Source of the DNA: Lingula anatina
Lineage: Eukaryota > Brachiopoda > Lingulata > Lingulida > Lingulidae
Direction: 5' to 3'
Length of the DNA stretch: 64,000 nucleotides
Assembly (NCBI RefSeq): GCF_001039355.2
Contig: NW_019773748.1
Location: 142,291-206,290, forward strand
How positions within the stretch are numbered: the first letter of the stretch is position 1; the number at the start of each line of letters is the position of its first letter. The notes beneath the pieces were generated by a model. It was not told the origin of the DNA. It ran no database searches and saw only the letters and a program-made list of their open reading frames with translations. Shown here one piece after another: positions 12,901-44,865 of this stretch. The position numbers were made by a program, and so were the translations under genes.

Positions 12901-15900
12901 AGCAATTGCACGCCTCAGACGTACCCCACCTCTTGACCCAGTTTGAGACCATCATCCTCAGCGTGATTAAAGATGTCCGGCAGCAGCAACTTGAAAACCA
13001 AAGCCTTGAATCATCTTACAGAAGGTAAGCAGACTTCGAGTAAAGGAAAATGTTGCAAACTACTGTATAGGCACTGTTACATTTTGTACCTGGCACATTT
13101 TACAACTTGCAAACATTGAATTGAATTGCTCATTGATGTTTTTCCCTGCGAAAATTTGTCTCATTTAACGTTCACTTACGGTTCTGACACAGTTATTATG
13201 ACACAGTTATTTTCGCAGTTGCTTTTCTTATCTTAATTTTGCTGCTGTTCAGTTGCAGTCCCAATTGACAGTACTGTCATTGTACACTTGCAAGTACACA
13301 GCTAGTCCATGAAAAAAAAAACAAATAAAAGACGACCCTTTGACGATTTATTTCGGTCAATGTGTCAGAAATAACTTTGAGTCGATTATTATCCTTAATT
13401 TAGACGAACAATATGTTCTATATATTGTTACCTATTATTCTGTTATTGCTTGGAATTTTGTTATTAGTTTTTCATTTAACAATTATAATGGAAAACCATT
13501 TGGTGCATTTAAAAGATACGGTTTTACAAGTATGAATATAAAACAGTCCCATATCGAAGAAACATCGCGATTTCCCACGGTTTGTACGGAAGACCCCATT
13601 TTGATTTGAAAGGGAAAGTGACTTATTTGCTTTGGGCATCACACATGCAATTATCTCATAACGTTAATTATTTTACGAAAACTGCTTATCTTTTCTTCAC
13701 TGGATCAAGACTGACAATCAGTAGTTATTTATTTTACAGTTGACACGTACCATTTGAAATTAGCTCAAGCTACGTTACATCGATTATGTTTTGTACGTGT
13801 ATGTTTACATGTGGAATATGAGTGAACACACTAGACAGTGGCATTGATTTGCAGGTGAAACATTACTAGTACGTGTAACCTCGAGGGCCTCGTTGTTAAT
13901 GACAGTGGAGGGATACTGTTGAACAGAAGTTTCACTGCAAAATTGGGCATTTGATGCTTCCTAGTACTGATACCATTATTCATGTACCGGTAGTCTGTTT
14001 TTTTATAGACAGCGCTAACATGTAGGCCTATCTGTCGGTCGTTTTTTTTTCTTTGGTAAGAATAGAAAAGAGAATGTAGTAACATTTTGGGAATGAGCAA
14101 TAACCTGTGATTTGGGAATTTGGTCTCAGTCTGAAAAAGCAGAACATGATAGTAATATCAAAGGAAAGTGACTGGCCAACATGAATACCAAACTTGATTG
14201 TTGCTTCGAGCACGCGTGTTCGGGCATTATCGAGACCTTACAAGTGCGCGGTCAGGGTGAGATGGTCAAGGTGTGATGTCCGTCCTAGATCGACCCAAAC
14301 AGCACCTCATTAAAGCCGCATCCGGTCCAGTTTTGACCAGAACAAATATCCATCTAGGAATGTTGTTTTAATTGAGCCAGATCTCCGCACTTATCATTGA
14401 GAGTTTTCCGTTTATTTTCCCCACTTTCGTTCCTATAGGGAATGACGTAAATTGAAACGTAGTACACTGCCTTAGGATAAATAAGTCTGTTAATTATGAA
14501 ACAACGCTTAGGCGCTTAATAGTTTAGTTATGCAGTTGGACTTGAAATAACAGGATAAGTTGATATACACCGCAAAACCCTGAAATATTTCTTTTTGTTT
14601 ATGATTTATAAACACCGATTGAAGCATTAACTATAATTGATGTCGATATGATGCTAAACAGGAACCACGTAAGAAGTCTACGAAGAATTTCCCTTTATCA
14701 AAGTTCACTTCCAAATCAAACATCTTCACCACTTCTACAACCGCAGGCTACTATTTACTTTGAAAGATCTTTATTACCTCCTGGGTCAATTTTTGCGGTG
14801 CTGTCGGCTGCGGTTTCCTTTGTTCAATTATAACATTATAACTAAACAATGAAATCATAAAAGAAACATCGGAAATAATTCCAAGAATCTAACCCGATAT
14901 ATCATATTTGCACAATATTGCATTCACACGTTATATACTTTCCTCTTTAGTTGTAAACAAGGTAAATAGATACACCTAAGATGTCAAATAGATGTCAACA
15001 AAGGAGTCGGTTTCTTTTCAGAGAAAAAGAACACCACGCGGCACAGATACAGCTATTAGAGGATGAGCTGGAGGGCCAGGTTCAGAAAATTGAACAGAGG
15101 GTCCGTGCTGAGGTATTCTGTTTCCTATAATTAATTCTCATCCAATTCACGCTTTTTTCCTTTGATTTGTGATTTTGAATAGAATGATATAATATATTAT
15201 TTTATATTAATTTCTAATTATAATTTATAATTTATGTTAATAATTATAATTATAATAAATTATTAATATCATGGCAAAAGAGTTGAGAAAATTTATTCGC
15301 CGCAGCTATAGCCCCCTTTATACATTGCTGCCCCATATCAAACTCTTCGCTTCAAAGAGTCTTGATATATATATGTTAACATGGATGCTTTATTCCCGCT
15401 TTACGATCCCTTTGAACAGTCAGTTTTGCTATAATTATATTGGTATTGTTGTTGCGACGGAATTTTGCATCATTTTTCCTCTATCATAGGAGAGGGAGAG
15501 AAATAAAGGAGAGGTGGAAACAATGCAGCAGAAGTATGAAGATGAAATTCGAAACCTGCAAACAAATCTAGTTAAATTGCAAGGGGTAAGAAGTTACTTA
15601 TAAGTACATGTATGTAAGAATGATTTAATGATATCTTCATGAGGACTTCACGAAATTATTATGTGCAGATTTAGGAGATTTTATTCGAAGTTTGATTCCA
15701 AATTTTTTTCTCCATCATCATGTAAGTTATTCTCCCGGGTTTTACACTTGATAAAGATTCAACGTGTTTCCCCTTCTCACCCTTGCCTTGCAAAACCCCT
15801 TTGCAGTTTTTCATTGAAAACGCTTTTTATTTTTTATACTTATATGGCGTTTAATCTTATTCGTAGTAACGAAAAGTTCGGTACATAACTAAAATTGTGG

Positions 15901-18900
15901 ATATCTAATACAGAATATCAAATGTTTAAATCTCAATGCTTGATCACACATACATATAAGTGGATGTTAAAAATGATAATTATGGTGTTTCAGTTACAAG
16001 AAAAGCCTCGAAAAGAAAACAATCAAGATGGCCAAGTTAGCAAACTAAAACGTCAGCTTGAAGAATTGTCCGAAGAAAACCGGGAACTACGAGCAACTGT
16101 GAATGATGCCCAGACGAACTTGGCCCTGGTTCGAAGTGAATTGGCAGGCCTGAGACAGGACCATGCTGAGAAACTGGAAGCGTTGCAATTGTAAGTATGC
16201 AGGTGCTAATTTACATCATTTGTGGTGTGAAGTTGTTTTACAGTAGAAGCAATTTAAGTCAGATTTAGCTAAAGAATGAAGTACAGCGCTTTCAGTAGGC
16301 AATTTCCTCTCCACCAGCCCCTTCTAAGTAATATTTCCCCTTTTCAGAGAGAAAGACACCATGGCGGAGTACGCTAAAGAGCAAGCACATCTTACAAGTC
16401 AGTTGCAACAGTTACAGTAAGTAAAAATCAAATTATCACAAATATCAAAACAGTTATTACACGTATCAATTTTTCACAAAACAAACAAAACACACACACA
16501 TCTGATGAATGTATATTTGGGAATTTTTTTGTTTTATTGGTCATTTTGATAAACCTGCTCCGCGAACCATGTTTGAGAAAATGAAATGCTACACCCACTG
16601 TTCTCCTAGCACAACAATCAACCACAGATATTTCGTGCTTCATTTATGTAACTATCCTTTACACTGTCATGATTCCAGCGAGGCAAACAGAAAGCTACAT
16701 GATACCAATGACGATCTTAGAGCTGCACTGGAACAATCTCATATGGCCCTTCGGAAGATTTCAACATCCGCAACGGTAATGTCGATACACAATGTACAGT
16801 AGGTAATTCACGTAGAAGTGTAAACTAGGCTCATTGTATACCCATGCCGAACCGTAAAATGTAATTTGTGTTCGGCATTTAGACGTCACTCTTTATCATC
16901 AATCTGGATCCAGCGTAGAGATCTTTGCTATGAGAATGCAATGCACTTATACAGTGTACTGTCTAACAGCTAAACTGGTTTCTTGGACTGATTGAAGCTT
17001 ATATTAGAAATTCAATACCACTTTACTATTATTATTTTCTTTATCCCTTTTTTCAGCCTGGGCGATTTCCTAATCTCAGCTCGCCCGATTCTCCTAACCC
17101 GCCACCAGATTATCCCGGGTAAGAAGTGTTTTTTTAAATACTCTGAATTTATATCTATAACGAGAAATGTTAACAGCCGAATCTTCAACATCACCGATCA
17201 CAACAGTTCTTTTCCTCCTATTTTTACTACAGCATGTATCGATAATTGTTTCAGACGTACGCACAGTTCCAATTCATCCCTGGCAGACGAGATAAGCCAG
17301 ACAGAAAGTCTCGTTCATTGTGATCCCGTAAAACGTTTCCTCCCAGCCCAAGAGAGTTGCGAGGTTGATAGTATGCTGGATGATATCGGTATGATTGGTG
17401 GCCGTTATTTGATTCTGTTTTATTTCTTTTTCTTCAATTTACTTATTATTTTGCAACGTGTAAACTGTAATCAATCGCTTGGAGATTAGTATATGAAGTA
17501 AGTTTGTTTTAACAAACAAGTAGTTTACTTATACCCGTAAATCAAATAAACGATATATTTGATAAAAGCTAAATATTGTGTTACCAATTAGAAAAACATT
17601 TTATTTTTTTCTGCAGACAGTGGTCATTCGACTTTAAGGGACGCCAATGACCAGGAATCTGACGAGTCTCCCTATCACCGGCTAACCACACCAGCAAAGG
17701 TGCGAAGAATCAGTCGTAGTAAACGAGTGTCGCACCACGACTCTGAAACTGAAGTAAGTATCGGATTAAGTCGCCTACCTATTAAAGGCAAACGCATTTT
17801 ACCTTTATATGCATAAAACGTCGTATTTTACTGTCCAAACACTGAACATTGATTTCTTTCTATGTAGATGATTATGATTTTTTTAAAATTACACTCGGGA
17901 CATCTTGGAAATTGCAGGCACCCGAATCTCATGATGAGATGGAGACAGAAATTGAGGCCATGTCTATACGCGATGGTGACTCTGGACAGAGGCAGAGCAG
18001 GCTCGTACGTAAGAGGGATCGAGACATAGAATTGGGATCTCGTTCACCACGGTCAAGACCTGGCTCAGCGGGAAGTGGGAGCTCTGTCAGAAGCTTAACG
18101 TTCAGCAGAGGGAGCAGAGACGGGAGTGTTCGTAGGCAGCTTCCTACAATACCATCTCAAGTGAGCAAGATTTGTTAAAACTTTTATTTTAGGCTTATGT
18201 AATATTTAGTCGTTGGATTCGATGTGATACTTCTATTTGGGCGATAAAACAAATGTTAAACATGAAATAAAAAAAATTACAGTATATGAGTAGACGTTCA
18301 TTATCAAAGAGGCCAGATTGTAGTTCTGAAGTAGGCCTATTTCAGTTTCGTTTCTTCAAAAGATACATAACATCATTTTCTTATTCTGTTTGGAATACAT
18401 TATTTATGGATTGTCTATCAGGTCACAGTTAATAAAACCTCGGACCCAGAGAGGATGTATAAAGTGGTACTGGCAGGGGACGCTGCCGTCGGGAAATCTA
18501 GCTTCATTATGCGACTGTGCAAAGGAAAGTTCGTAGCCAACCTAAACTCCACATTGGGTACGTTTCTTTTGTGAATCGAAACTTATGTCTGGTCTTGTTT
18601 TTTTCTTTTTTTGTGTAAAGATTAAGTCATTTTAACCATTGCGGTATTTGACTCCCGATCTCCCTTGATTCAAACCTAGAAGATTTAAAAGCAAAGGAGT
18701 TTTGGGGACCTGAAAGTGTTCTTTAATTTCATATGGGCTTTATTCTTTTTCTGAAAAATTATTTGGGAGACTGTTTTTAACTTAAAATTCCATACACTCA
18801 TAAATAAGAGAAATAATTATAATAATAAATAGAAGAATTATAATGAATAGAATAAAGTAACGAATATCATTTGTTTTTCTCCAGGTGTTGATTTCCAAAC

Positions 18901-20499
18901 AAAAGCACTGGATGTTGATGGCAACAATGTAGCACTTCAGTTATGGGATACAGCCGGGCAGGAAAGGTGCACCCACGTTTTACTGCATATGTTTTGAGAA
19001 GATCTCTCTGATTATTCTTGTTTAGGAAGTAAATTATCTGCTCATTCGAGCGGATTCCTTTTTTCTCATTTCAAGCAGCATATAAAAAAGTTAGTTTTTA
19101 TGTAATATATATATACTACTACTTGTAATGTAGTGAGAGTTTATAGGTATAAACATGTAGATGAGAAATAAAACGTTGAAAGCCCCATAATATTTGAATG
19201 AGAATTTATTTGCTTTCTTATTTTCCACGGATTTTACTTCAATATTGTGGATTTCTTGTAAATTATCATATATTTTGAATTTTTTAATAATCGAACTTCT
19301 TTTTATTTCATATTTCAGATTTCGCAGCATTGCCAAATCCTACTTCAGAAGAGCTGACGGTGTCCTGTTGCTCTATGATGTTACGTATGAAAGGTCCTTC
19401 ATCAACATCAGGGATTGGATTGATGCCATAGAGGTGAAGTTCTTGAGTTTGTCCTTACAATCGAAGATAATTTTTAACAAAATATTGTTCGCATGTAGGT
19501 CTGTTAATTGGATTGTTACTTTCATTGTTGCCGCAGTCAGCGGTTGTTCTTCCTGTTTTGCAGTTATATATATATTTATTTATGTAGGATGGTGCTGAAA
19601 AACAAATCCCGATAATGATGTGTGCAAACAAAACAGACGCGCGAGAGGAAGCGAAGGCAGATGGTAAAAAGGTTGTTACTGCTGAGGACGGCCAGAGACT
19701 GGCTAGAGTAAGTTTGTGCGGACTTCAGTTATAAGGAAAAGATGTTAAACAGCAGTACGATTTTAAGAACATTGCTTGCCAGTACGATTTAAAGAACATT
19801 GCTTTCAACTGTTTGTTAACTATCTCTTATCGATATTTCGAATGTTCACAGAAAGTTTGGTAAATGTAGCATGAGCATTACCCATACGCTTATTAGTACT
19901 TTTAAGCGTAATTTGGAACAGTCTTATGAAGACATTGCCTATGACCCATTCCTGTGTCAGTGGATTGGTTAGAATAGGTCAAAGGTTCTTGATTTCTCAT
20001 GATTAAATTCGTTTACAGGAGTACAACTCTCTTTTTATTGAGACGAGTGCCAAAGAGGGGTCGAATATCTGTGAAGCTGTCACGGAACTTGCAAGGTACC
20101 TTGTTGATTTGTATGTTTGGATTACATAAATACTTACAGGAAAATCTTTAATCTTTCTCTCGCATATGAATGGCTATTTGACAAATGAGAATGCTGACTC
20201 TTAAGGAACTGCCCATTTCATTTTAATTCATACACGTCCTGGTACATGTCCTCGAGCGTGGCATTGTTTTTCGTTACGCGAAAGAATATTTTCTGAAATA
20301 GAACACGGTACCACCACCGGTACATGTGCCACCTAGAATAAATATAATAAAATAAAACACCCAAATGCATAGGTTTAAATGACACACGGTGTGTCGTTTC
20401 AGGTGGATGAAGACAAACGAAGACATAGAGGTCAAATCAGTTGGACTTCAGCTCCATGTTTCCCCCAAAAGAGAGACGAAGAAAAAGAACTGCTGCTGA
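4132..20499 (+). CDS. RASEF: RASEF (Rab45): EF-hand, coiled-coil, Rab GTPase
   Basis: A large Rab-family GTPase with N-terminal EF-hands, a central self-association coiled coil and a C-terminal Rab domain; the family acts in membrane traffic. The isoform using the first exon at 4132 joins 17 exons: 4132-4463, 12875-13024, 15022-15112, 15490-15585, 15994-16190, 16348-16416, 16679-16775, 17057-17118, 17255-17388, 17617-17753, 17918-18160, 18422-18557, 18885-18966, 19319-19433, 19588-19707, 20019-20095, 20403-20499. This is 2235 nt, or 744 aa (human RASEF is about 740). EF loops lie at residues 21-32 and 53-64 and the coiled coil at about 112-344. The Rab motifs are GDAAVGKSS (555-563), WDTAGQE (602-608), NKTD (661-664) and ETSAK (695-699). 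The C-terminus is a di-cysteine preceded by lysines, a geranylgeranylation signal. A TAA in frame at 4123 fixes the start. An alternative first exon at 11653 gives an 801-aa isoform. The model is inferred from homology and splice signals. Confidence 0.95.
4507..4684. mobile_element. MITE-like foldback insertion with 10-bp target repeats
   Basis: The 10-mer ATATTTCAGG occurs at 4497-4506 and again at 4685-4694, flanking a 178-bp segment. The segment starts CCGTAGCC and ends GGCTACGGGCC, an imperfect terminal inverted repeat. Inside, GGGGGTTC near the left end is answered by GAACCCCC near the right, so the segment can fold back. A run of 23 T lies at 4537-4559. No coding capacity is visible. 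It sits 43 bp downstream of the RASEF exon A donor. Non-autonomous DNA transposon is an inference. Confidence 0.65.
7141..8105 (-). mobile_element. Degenerate Tc1/mariner-like transposon
   Basis: A 29-bp terminal inverted repeat at 7141-7169 matches the reverse complement of 8077-8105 at 25 of 29 positions. Between them, on the minus strand, lie fragments of a Tc1-type transposase: a basic stretch like the end of the DNA-binding region, a Trp-x5-FSYES segment resembling the first catalytic Asp region (here SYE in place of the usual SDE), then the C-terminal segment with VWSNI. The frame has stops and the central catalytic part with the second Asp and its surroundings is missing, so the copy is dead. 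It is an old insertion in RASEF intron 1. Confidence 0.85.
7346..7675 (-). pseudogene. Tc1-like transposase fragment, internally deleted
   Basis: An open stretch of about 100 codons joins the region around the first catalytic residue directly to the C-terminus of a Tc1-like transposase. An in-frame TAG is followed by further homologous sequence ([19 protein letters not shown]) down to about 7346. Homology also continues upstream of 7675 in the same direction (VPRWKPLI), with stop codons. The central catalytic part is absent, so no active enzyme is expected. Confidence 0.8.
8569..8823. repeat. Diverged tandem duplication, about 110-bp units
   Basis: The segment 8569-8673 is repeated at 8710-8823 in the same orientation. 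Shared blocks include ATTGAAACTTGAAAG, GAAAGTTTATCCA and GGTAGATGAAAGATGAAAAG in the same order. Small insertions and substitutions separate the copies. It lies in RASEF intron 1 and has no coding potential that I recognise. Confidence 0.8.
9894..9938. repeat. (TC)n microsatellite
   Basis: TC repeat, imperfect after about 26 bp, in RASEF intron 1. Confidence 0.95.
11653..12155 (+). CDS. RASEF: RASEF alternative first coding exon B, EF-hand pair
   Basis: It encodes 167 residues plus two bases, starting at tandem ATG codons directly preceded by an in-frame TGA (11650-11652), so it cannot be an internal coding exon. EF loops lie at residues 15-26 and 49-60. The first ends in His and the second in Asp instead of Glu at position 12, which should weaken calcium binding. 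A very acidic linker follows (about residues 87-106). It ends in phase 2 at a GTAAAT donor, as exon A does, and can be spliced to 12875. The sequence around its first loop resembles vertebrate RASEF. Confidence 0.85.
12875..13024 (+). CDS. RASEF: RASEF exon 2, shared, coiled-coil start
   Basis: TTTCAG acceptor and GTAAGC donor, phases 2 to 2. Encodes residues 112-160 of isoform [12 protein letters not shown] matches the start of the region after the EF-hands in vertebrate RASEF. The split codon gives Cys with exon A and Ser with exon B. Confidence 0.88.
15022..15112 (+). CDS. RASEF: RASEF exon 3, coiled coil
   Basis: Acceptor CAG and donor GTATTC, phases 2 to 0. It encodes 30 charged residues of coiled-coil character ([15 protein letters not shown]). 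Confidence 0.88.
15490..15585 (+). CDS. RASEF: RASEF exon 4, coiled coil
   Basis: A 32-codon, phase 0-0 exon rich in Glu, Lys and Gln; it includes [12 protein letters not shown], like the vertebrate coiled coil. Donor GTAAGA. Confidence 0.88.
15994..16190 (+). CDS. RASEF: RASEF exon 5, coiled coil
   Basis: Residues 224-288. Phase 0 to 2, GTAAGT donor. [20 protein letters not shown] aligns by eye with the vertebrate RASEF segment [20 protein letters not shown]. Confidence 0.92.
16348..16416 (+). CDS. RASEF: RASEF exon 6, coiled coil
   Basis: A 69-nt exon, phase 2 to 2, with TTTTCAG acceptor and GTAAGT donor. It encodes [17 protein letters not shown], matching the family's EDRNSLERQIEILQ region. 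Confidence 0.88.
16679..16775 (+). CDS. RASEF: RASEF exon 7, conserved coiled-coil end
   Basis: Encodes [17 protein letters not shown], close to human ANRKLHDSNDGLRSALE. Phase 2 to 0. Confidence 0.93.
17057..17118 (+). CDS. RASEF: RASEF exon 8, Pro/Ser linker
   Basis: A 62-nt exon, phase 0 to 2, encoding a Pro- and Ser-rich linker. It is placed by frame continuity and good splice sites, with weak similarity of its own. Confidence 0.8.
17255..17388 (+). CDS. RASEF: RASEF exon 9
   Basis: Phase 2 to 1. Contains [10 protein letters not shown] and CEVDSM, matching conserved motifs of the vertebrate linker (SLALCDPLQR, CEVDSL). The open frame runs on past the donor, but homology ends there. Confidence 0.88.
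17617..17753 (+). CDS. RASEF: RASEF exon 10
   Basis: CTGCAG acceptor, GTAAGT donor, phase 1 to 0. [12 protein letters not shown] matches human DSGLSTLRDPNE; a basic Arg/Ser stretch follows. Confidence 0.9.
17918..18160 (+). CDS. RASEF: RASEF exon 11, Ser/Arg-rich linker
   Basis: An 81-codon phase 0-0 exon. The first third is acidic. The rest is rich in Ser, Arg and Gly (for example [16 protein letters not shown]), a low-complexity and probably disordered basic linker just before the GTPase domain. I see no close counterpart in the vertebrate protein. Its symmetrical phase would allow skipping. Confidence 0.85.
18422..18557 (+). CDS. RASEF: RASEF exon 12, Rab P-loop
   Basis: Encodes [20 protein letters not shown]: first strand and G1 loop of the Rab domain. 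Phase 0 to 1, GTACGT donor. Confidence 0.96.
18885..18966 (+). CDS. RASEF: RASEF exon 13, switch I to G3
   Basis: Encodes [13 protein letters not shown] and [10 protein letters not shown], the Rab F1 region and G3 motif with the Gln needed for GTP hydrolysis. Phase 1 to 2. Confidence 0.96.
19319..19433 (+). CDS. RASEF: RASEF exon 14, switch II
   Basis: Encodes [20 protein letters not shown], nearly identical to human RASEF. Phase 2 to 0. Confidence 0.96.
19588..19707 (+). CDS. RASEF: RASEF exon 15, NKxD motif
   Basis: A 40-codon exon with the guanine-specificity motif NKTD inside [15 protein letters not shown] acceptor, GTAAGT donor, phase 0-0. Confidence 0.95.
19753..19806. repeat. Two-copy 27-bp tandem repeat
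   Basis: CAGTACGATTTTAAGAACAT and its near copy start at 19753 and 19780. Lies in the RASEF intron after exon 15. Confidence 0.85.
20019..20095 (+). CDS. RASEF: RASEF exon 16, G5 motif
   Basis: Encodes [17 protein letters not shown], the G5 motif and following helix. Phase 0 to 2. Confidence 0.95.
20403..20499 (+). CDS. RASEF: RASEF last exon, prenylation motif
   Basis: Encodes the C-terminal tail, ending KKKNCC then TGA. The two terminal cysteines are a Rab-type double geranylgeranylation site; vertebrate RASEF ends with a similar NCC-containing tail. Confidence 0.94.
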
Positions 20500-21341
20500 C
20501 CTATTTTGGGTGGATTTTTTTTTACAGTGCATTGCAAACGTATAAAATTGGAACTTGAGTATCGTTTTTGTGGGTTTTAACCAAAAGGGTTTTTTGACAC
20601 TTTCAAAATAGTTTTGGTGTATGGGTACGGTCTTTTTTCATCTTTGTAAATTCCAGTTTATTCACCGAAACATAGAACATAGAAAGCTTCCATCTGTTAA
20701 GTATTAGTTCTTTATTTGGGACCTATATTTGTGTTTCCAAGACAATATATGGCTTGTACTATACATTACGGTTACATTAGACATCATTATCATGTAGTGT
20801 AATACAAAGATATGTCCTGGTGAGTAAATATATAAGTACTTTTGGTTTATTATTTATTTGATAAAAATTATGGAGTGGTAAAAGGCAATCTGCAGCTGAT
20901 TCATTTTTCATTTTAAATAATTGCGTTTTACATTTTATGGATAGTTTCACGCCATTCCCACTGATGCTGTCCACGCCTTGCGTCAGATACCAAGCTGGAA
21001 TCCAGGAACCCAGGTTGATTTTGCAAACCAAATAACTTTATGTCAGTGTCCGAACACAGAAATGCACATAAGGTGCATCAAGCAATCTAACTGAATATTC
21101 CAAATTCGTGTTCTTTCTTTCAAGGAGATGTATATATCTCATGCGAGGTTCGTTACCTCAGTTTTGTTTTAGTAACTGATTTATTGTTATCTTGTAATAT
21201 ATCATTTTGTTGATACTTCATTTTATAAATGCGGTATAGGGTGTAAATATCTGTATAGTAAAATGGTCAAGTAGCTTGTTAAACAAGTGCAATTATTTTA
21301 TGGAGTTTTAATTTTATGTTGTAGGGACATGCTCAAAAGGA

Positions 21342-21347
21342 AATAAA
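21342..21347 (+). promoter_or_regulatory. RASEF polyadenylation signal
   Basis: The first canonical AATAAA after the RASEF stop, 843 nt downstream. A GT-rich stretch follows within 30-60 nt, as expected of a downstream element. Confidence 0.6.
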
Positions 21348-22004
21348 TTATTCACAAAGTTTGATTCGTGTCATTCACAGTATTGTATGCTGTGCATTCA
21401 CATTGTGTTCTCTCTCAATGGACCACAGTGTCTCGGGCAGGAGGGAGGGAAATATAAGTGCTGTGGACAATTATAGTATTTTATCAATCCCGGACATTTA
21501 GATTATTCCTTAATTCACACATCCTGTACATATTCTCCATGTACACTCTACATGCATATGGGCACACGGCCATGGTTTTTCAAATGGTGAGGAAACCGAT
21601 ATAGATCAGCTGTCCGCACTTATCCTGCAGTACCTTCAAGTAAATGTATTTCGCCTTAAACCATTTTCACACACTGTAATTTTAAGCTGAATATAAAGCT
21701 GTTGTAACAATTTTATTCACATATATTAAATGCGATGCGCATTTACATAAATTCACATTGTAATAAACCCTTAATTTTATAGTTTGAAAGCGCATAAAAT
21801 AATCACAAAACTGGACGGTACGATTACTCTACTTGGCCATGTAAATTGTCGTTGGTCATTTATGTTTAAAAAGCTAAAGACATGTAATACAGCTAATCAT
21901 GCCAGAGAAGCATTCGTCGAATTCACACATTAAGGTAAAAGAAGCATTGCAACGGTTAAGAGTCATTGCACGACCGATTGGTGCCCTGTAAAGTGTTCGT
22001 TCTT

Positions 22005-22010
22005 TTTATT
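22005..22010 (-). promoter_or_regulatory. Candidate RFX6 polyadenylation signal
   Basis: AATAAA on the minus strand, about 516 nt past the RFX6 stop. A second candidate at 21712-21717 could serve a longer transcript. Confidence 0.4.
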
Positions 22011-22525
22011 GCAAAGTAAAGAGTCATCTGTGATGACCTCCATGGAATCTTGCAAGACAAAATTTGTTGGTTTAGTCTAGGCGAAAATTGTCAGACAGAA
22101 ATGCCCAGACAGACGGAATGGTTCCAAATGAGATATGTGCATCTTGCCACACGATGCCTACATTCAGTACAGCTATTTGCATTGGTTCCTTTACATGTCA
22201 GCTTTTTTTTCTACTAGTACATATAACACACTGGTTAACATACATACGTGTATATAAATAATGTTTATGGTCACTGCTATCGTTACTGAGCATGCATACC
22301 TTTCCTGAAGGGGACAGCCTAAATACACAGCATTTTACAGATCTATATCTTCGCTACTCACGCATTTATAAATACAAATGTACAAAGAGAGCCAAATGCC
22401 ATAAAAAAAATTAAGTGGGTGAAAATACTCTCACCAACCCTTGTTCTGTTCATACAGAGTTAACTAGTTTCAGTCTTTAAAAAATGCGAATTCATTAAAT
22501 TTTAGGCATCCTTTAATCTCCTTTC

Positions 22526-43658
<21,133 letters not shown>

Positions 43659-44170
43659 TCTCGCTCAACTCTGCATTACGTCCAATATTAGGTGCACAAA
43701 CGTTAACGGGCAATATTCAAAGTTCGAATATCACAGTTTGAAATCTGTTGCTATATTTTAGATTTCTTATGGAAAGTGAAGTTCAGATGGAATTATGTAA
43801 ACAATGACCTCCTGGATGAAATCGGATACACAAGAGCTGTCAAAAAGTTGAGCCCTCTCTTTTGGCTGGCGAGGAAGTCCCTTACTTGGTTGACACACGC
43901 ACTGAATTGTACCATTTGAGTTCGCAACACCTGAAACAGTTGTTCCAAAGTACCACGGAACCAAGAAAAGTCTTGTGCACAGGATAGTGTGCCTCTGTGA
44001 CGTAATTTAGCGGTAGACTTGCTGCGATATGCACCTGAAGCCCCACTGTAGCTGAATGAGTCGCTCTCACACCTGATATAGTACTCGCTGCGTGTTTGAG
44101 GTCAGTAGATAACGGTGAGAAGTTACAAGTTAGGGAAAAGCGCACCATAAAACTTGTCCGGCCTGATGGG

Positions 44171-44218
44171 TGACGTCATCAGAGTCTATATACTCAAGGC
44201 GAGCGATACGGTTATAAA
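44171..44218. promoter_or_regulatory. CRE palindrome with TATA-like words upstream of RFX6
   Basis: TGACGTCA, a full palindromic CRE/ATF site, lies at 44171-44178, about 510 bp upstream of the RFX6 start codon. TATATA follows at 44187-44192 and TATAAA at 44213-44218. The order suits a plus-strand promoter better than RFX6 itself, so its use is unknown. Confidence 0.3.
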
Positions 44219-44804
44219 TGAGAGAGATAAGGGCTAATCTCAACGCTGCCACATTGTTTGTACAGTCCCAAAGGAAAATTAATTTCTATTTAATGGCAGA
44301 AATGTTATTCGCTTGTTTTGCGTGATGAAATTAACTGTTAACAAGTGCAAAATGTTAAATTGCAAGAGGAAAAATATAAATATCATTCATTGAAAATACC
44401 AGATAATGTTTCTGTAACGTGTGTTTTGTTTCTAGAAAAATTCATATAAATAAACGAAACGGTTCCAATAATAATTTAAATCTGCCATGAATATATTGTA
44501 ATATATTGAAGAATAAGGAGGCTCTCTTTACCCATCGACTGTTGTATTTTAAGGCTGAATGTTCAGAATACATGTCTAATCGTGTGGTAAAATAAAATGT
44601 GGAATAAGAAATAGAAGGAAATCAAACCGGTGCAATACATTGGTTTTCTACGCGATCTGGATGTATTTGTACGACCAGGACTGTCATTCATTTTTTATTT
44701 ACGTAAAAAACATATTTAGATAGCATCTTGTTTTGGAGATGTTTCGTTGTGACATTCACTCTCGTGGGATTCGTTGTCTGAAAAAACTAGATTCGACGTT
44801 TTAG

Positions 44805-44807
<3 letters not shown>

Positions 44808-44865
<58 letters not shown>
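44808..44865. repeat. (TA)n then T-run microsatellite
   Basis: About 43 bp of TA followed by 15 T, in the spacer between the RFX genes. Confidence 0.95.

Larger units (their letters stand above)
20500..22525. other. Convergent intergenic region: RASEF and RFX6 3' UTRs
   Basis: About 2.0 kb between the two stop codons. No coding frame shows family resemblance. The RASEF 3' UTR probably ends near 21365. The RFX6 3' UTR enters from the right; minus-strand AATAAA signals lie at 22005-22010 and 21712-21717. Confidence 0.6.
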
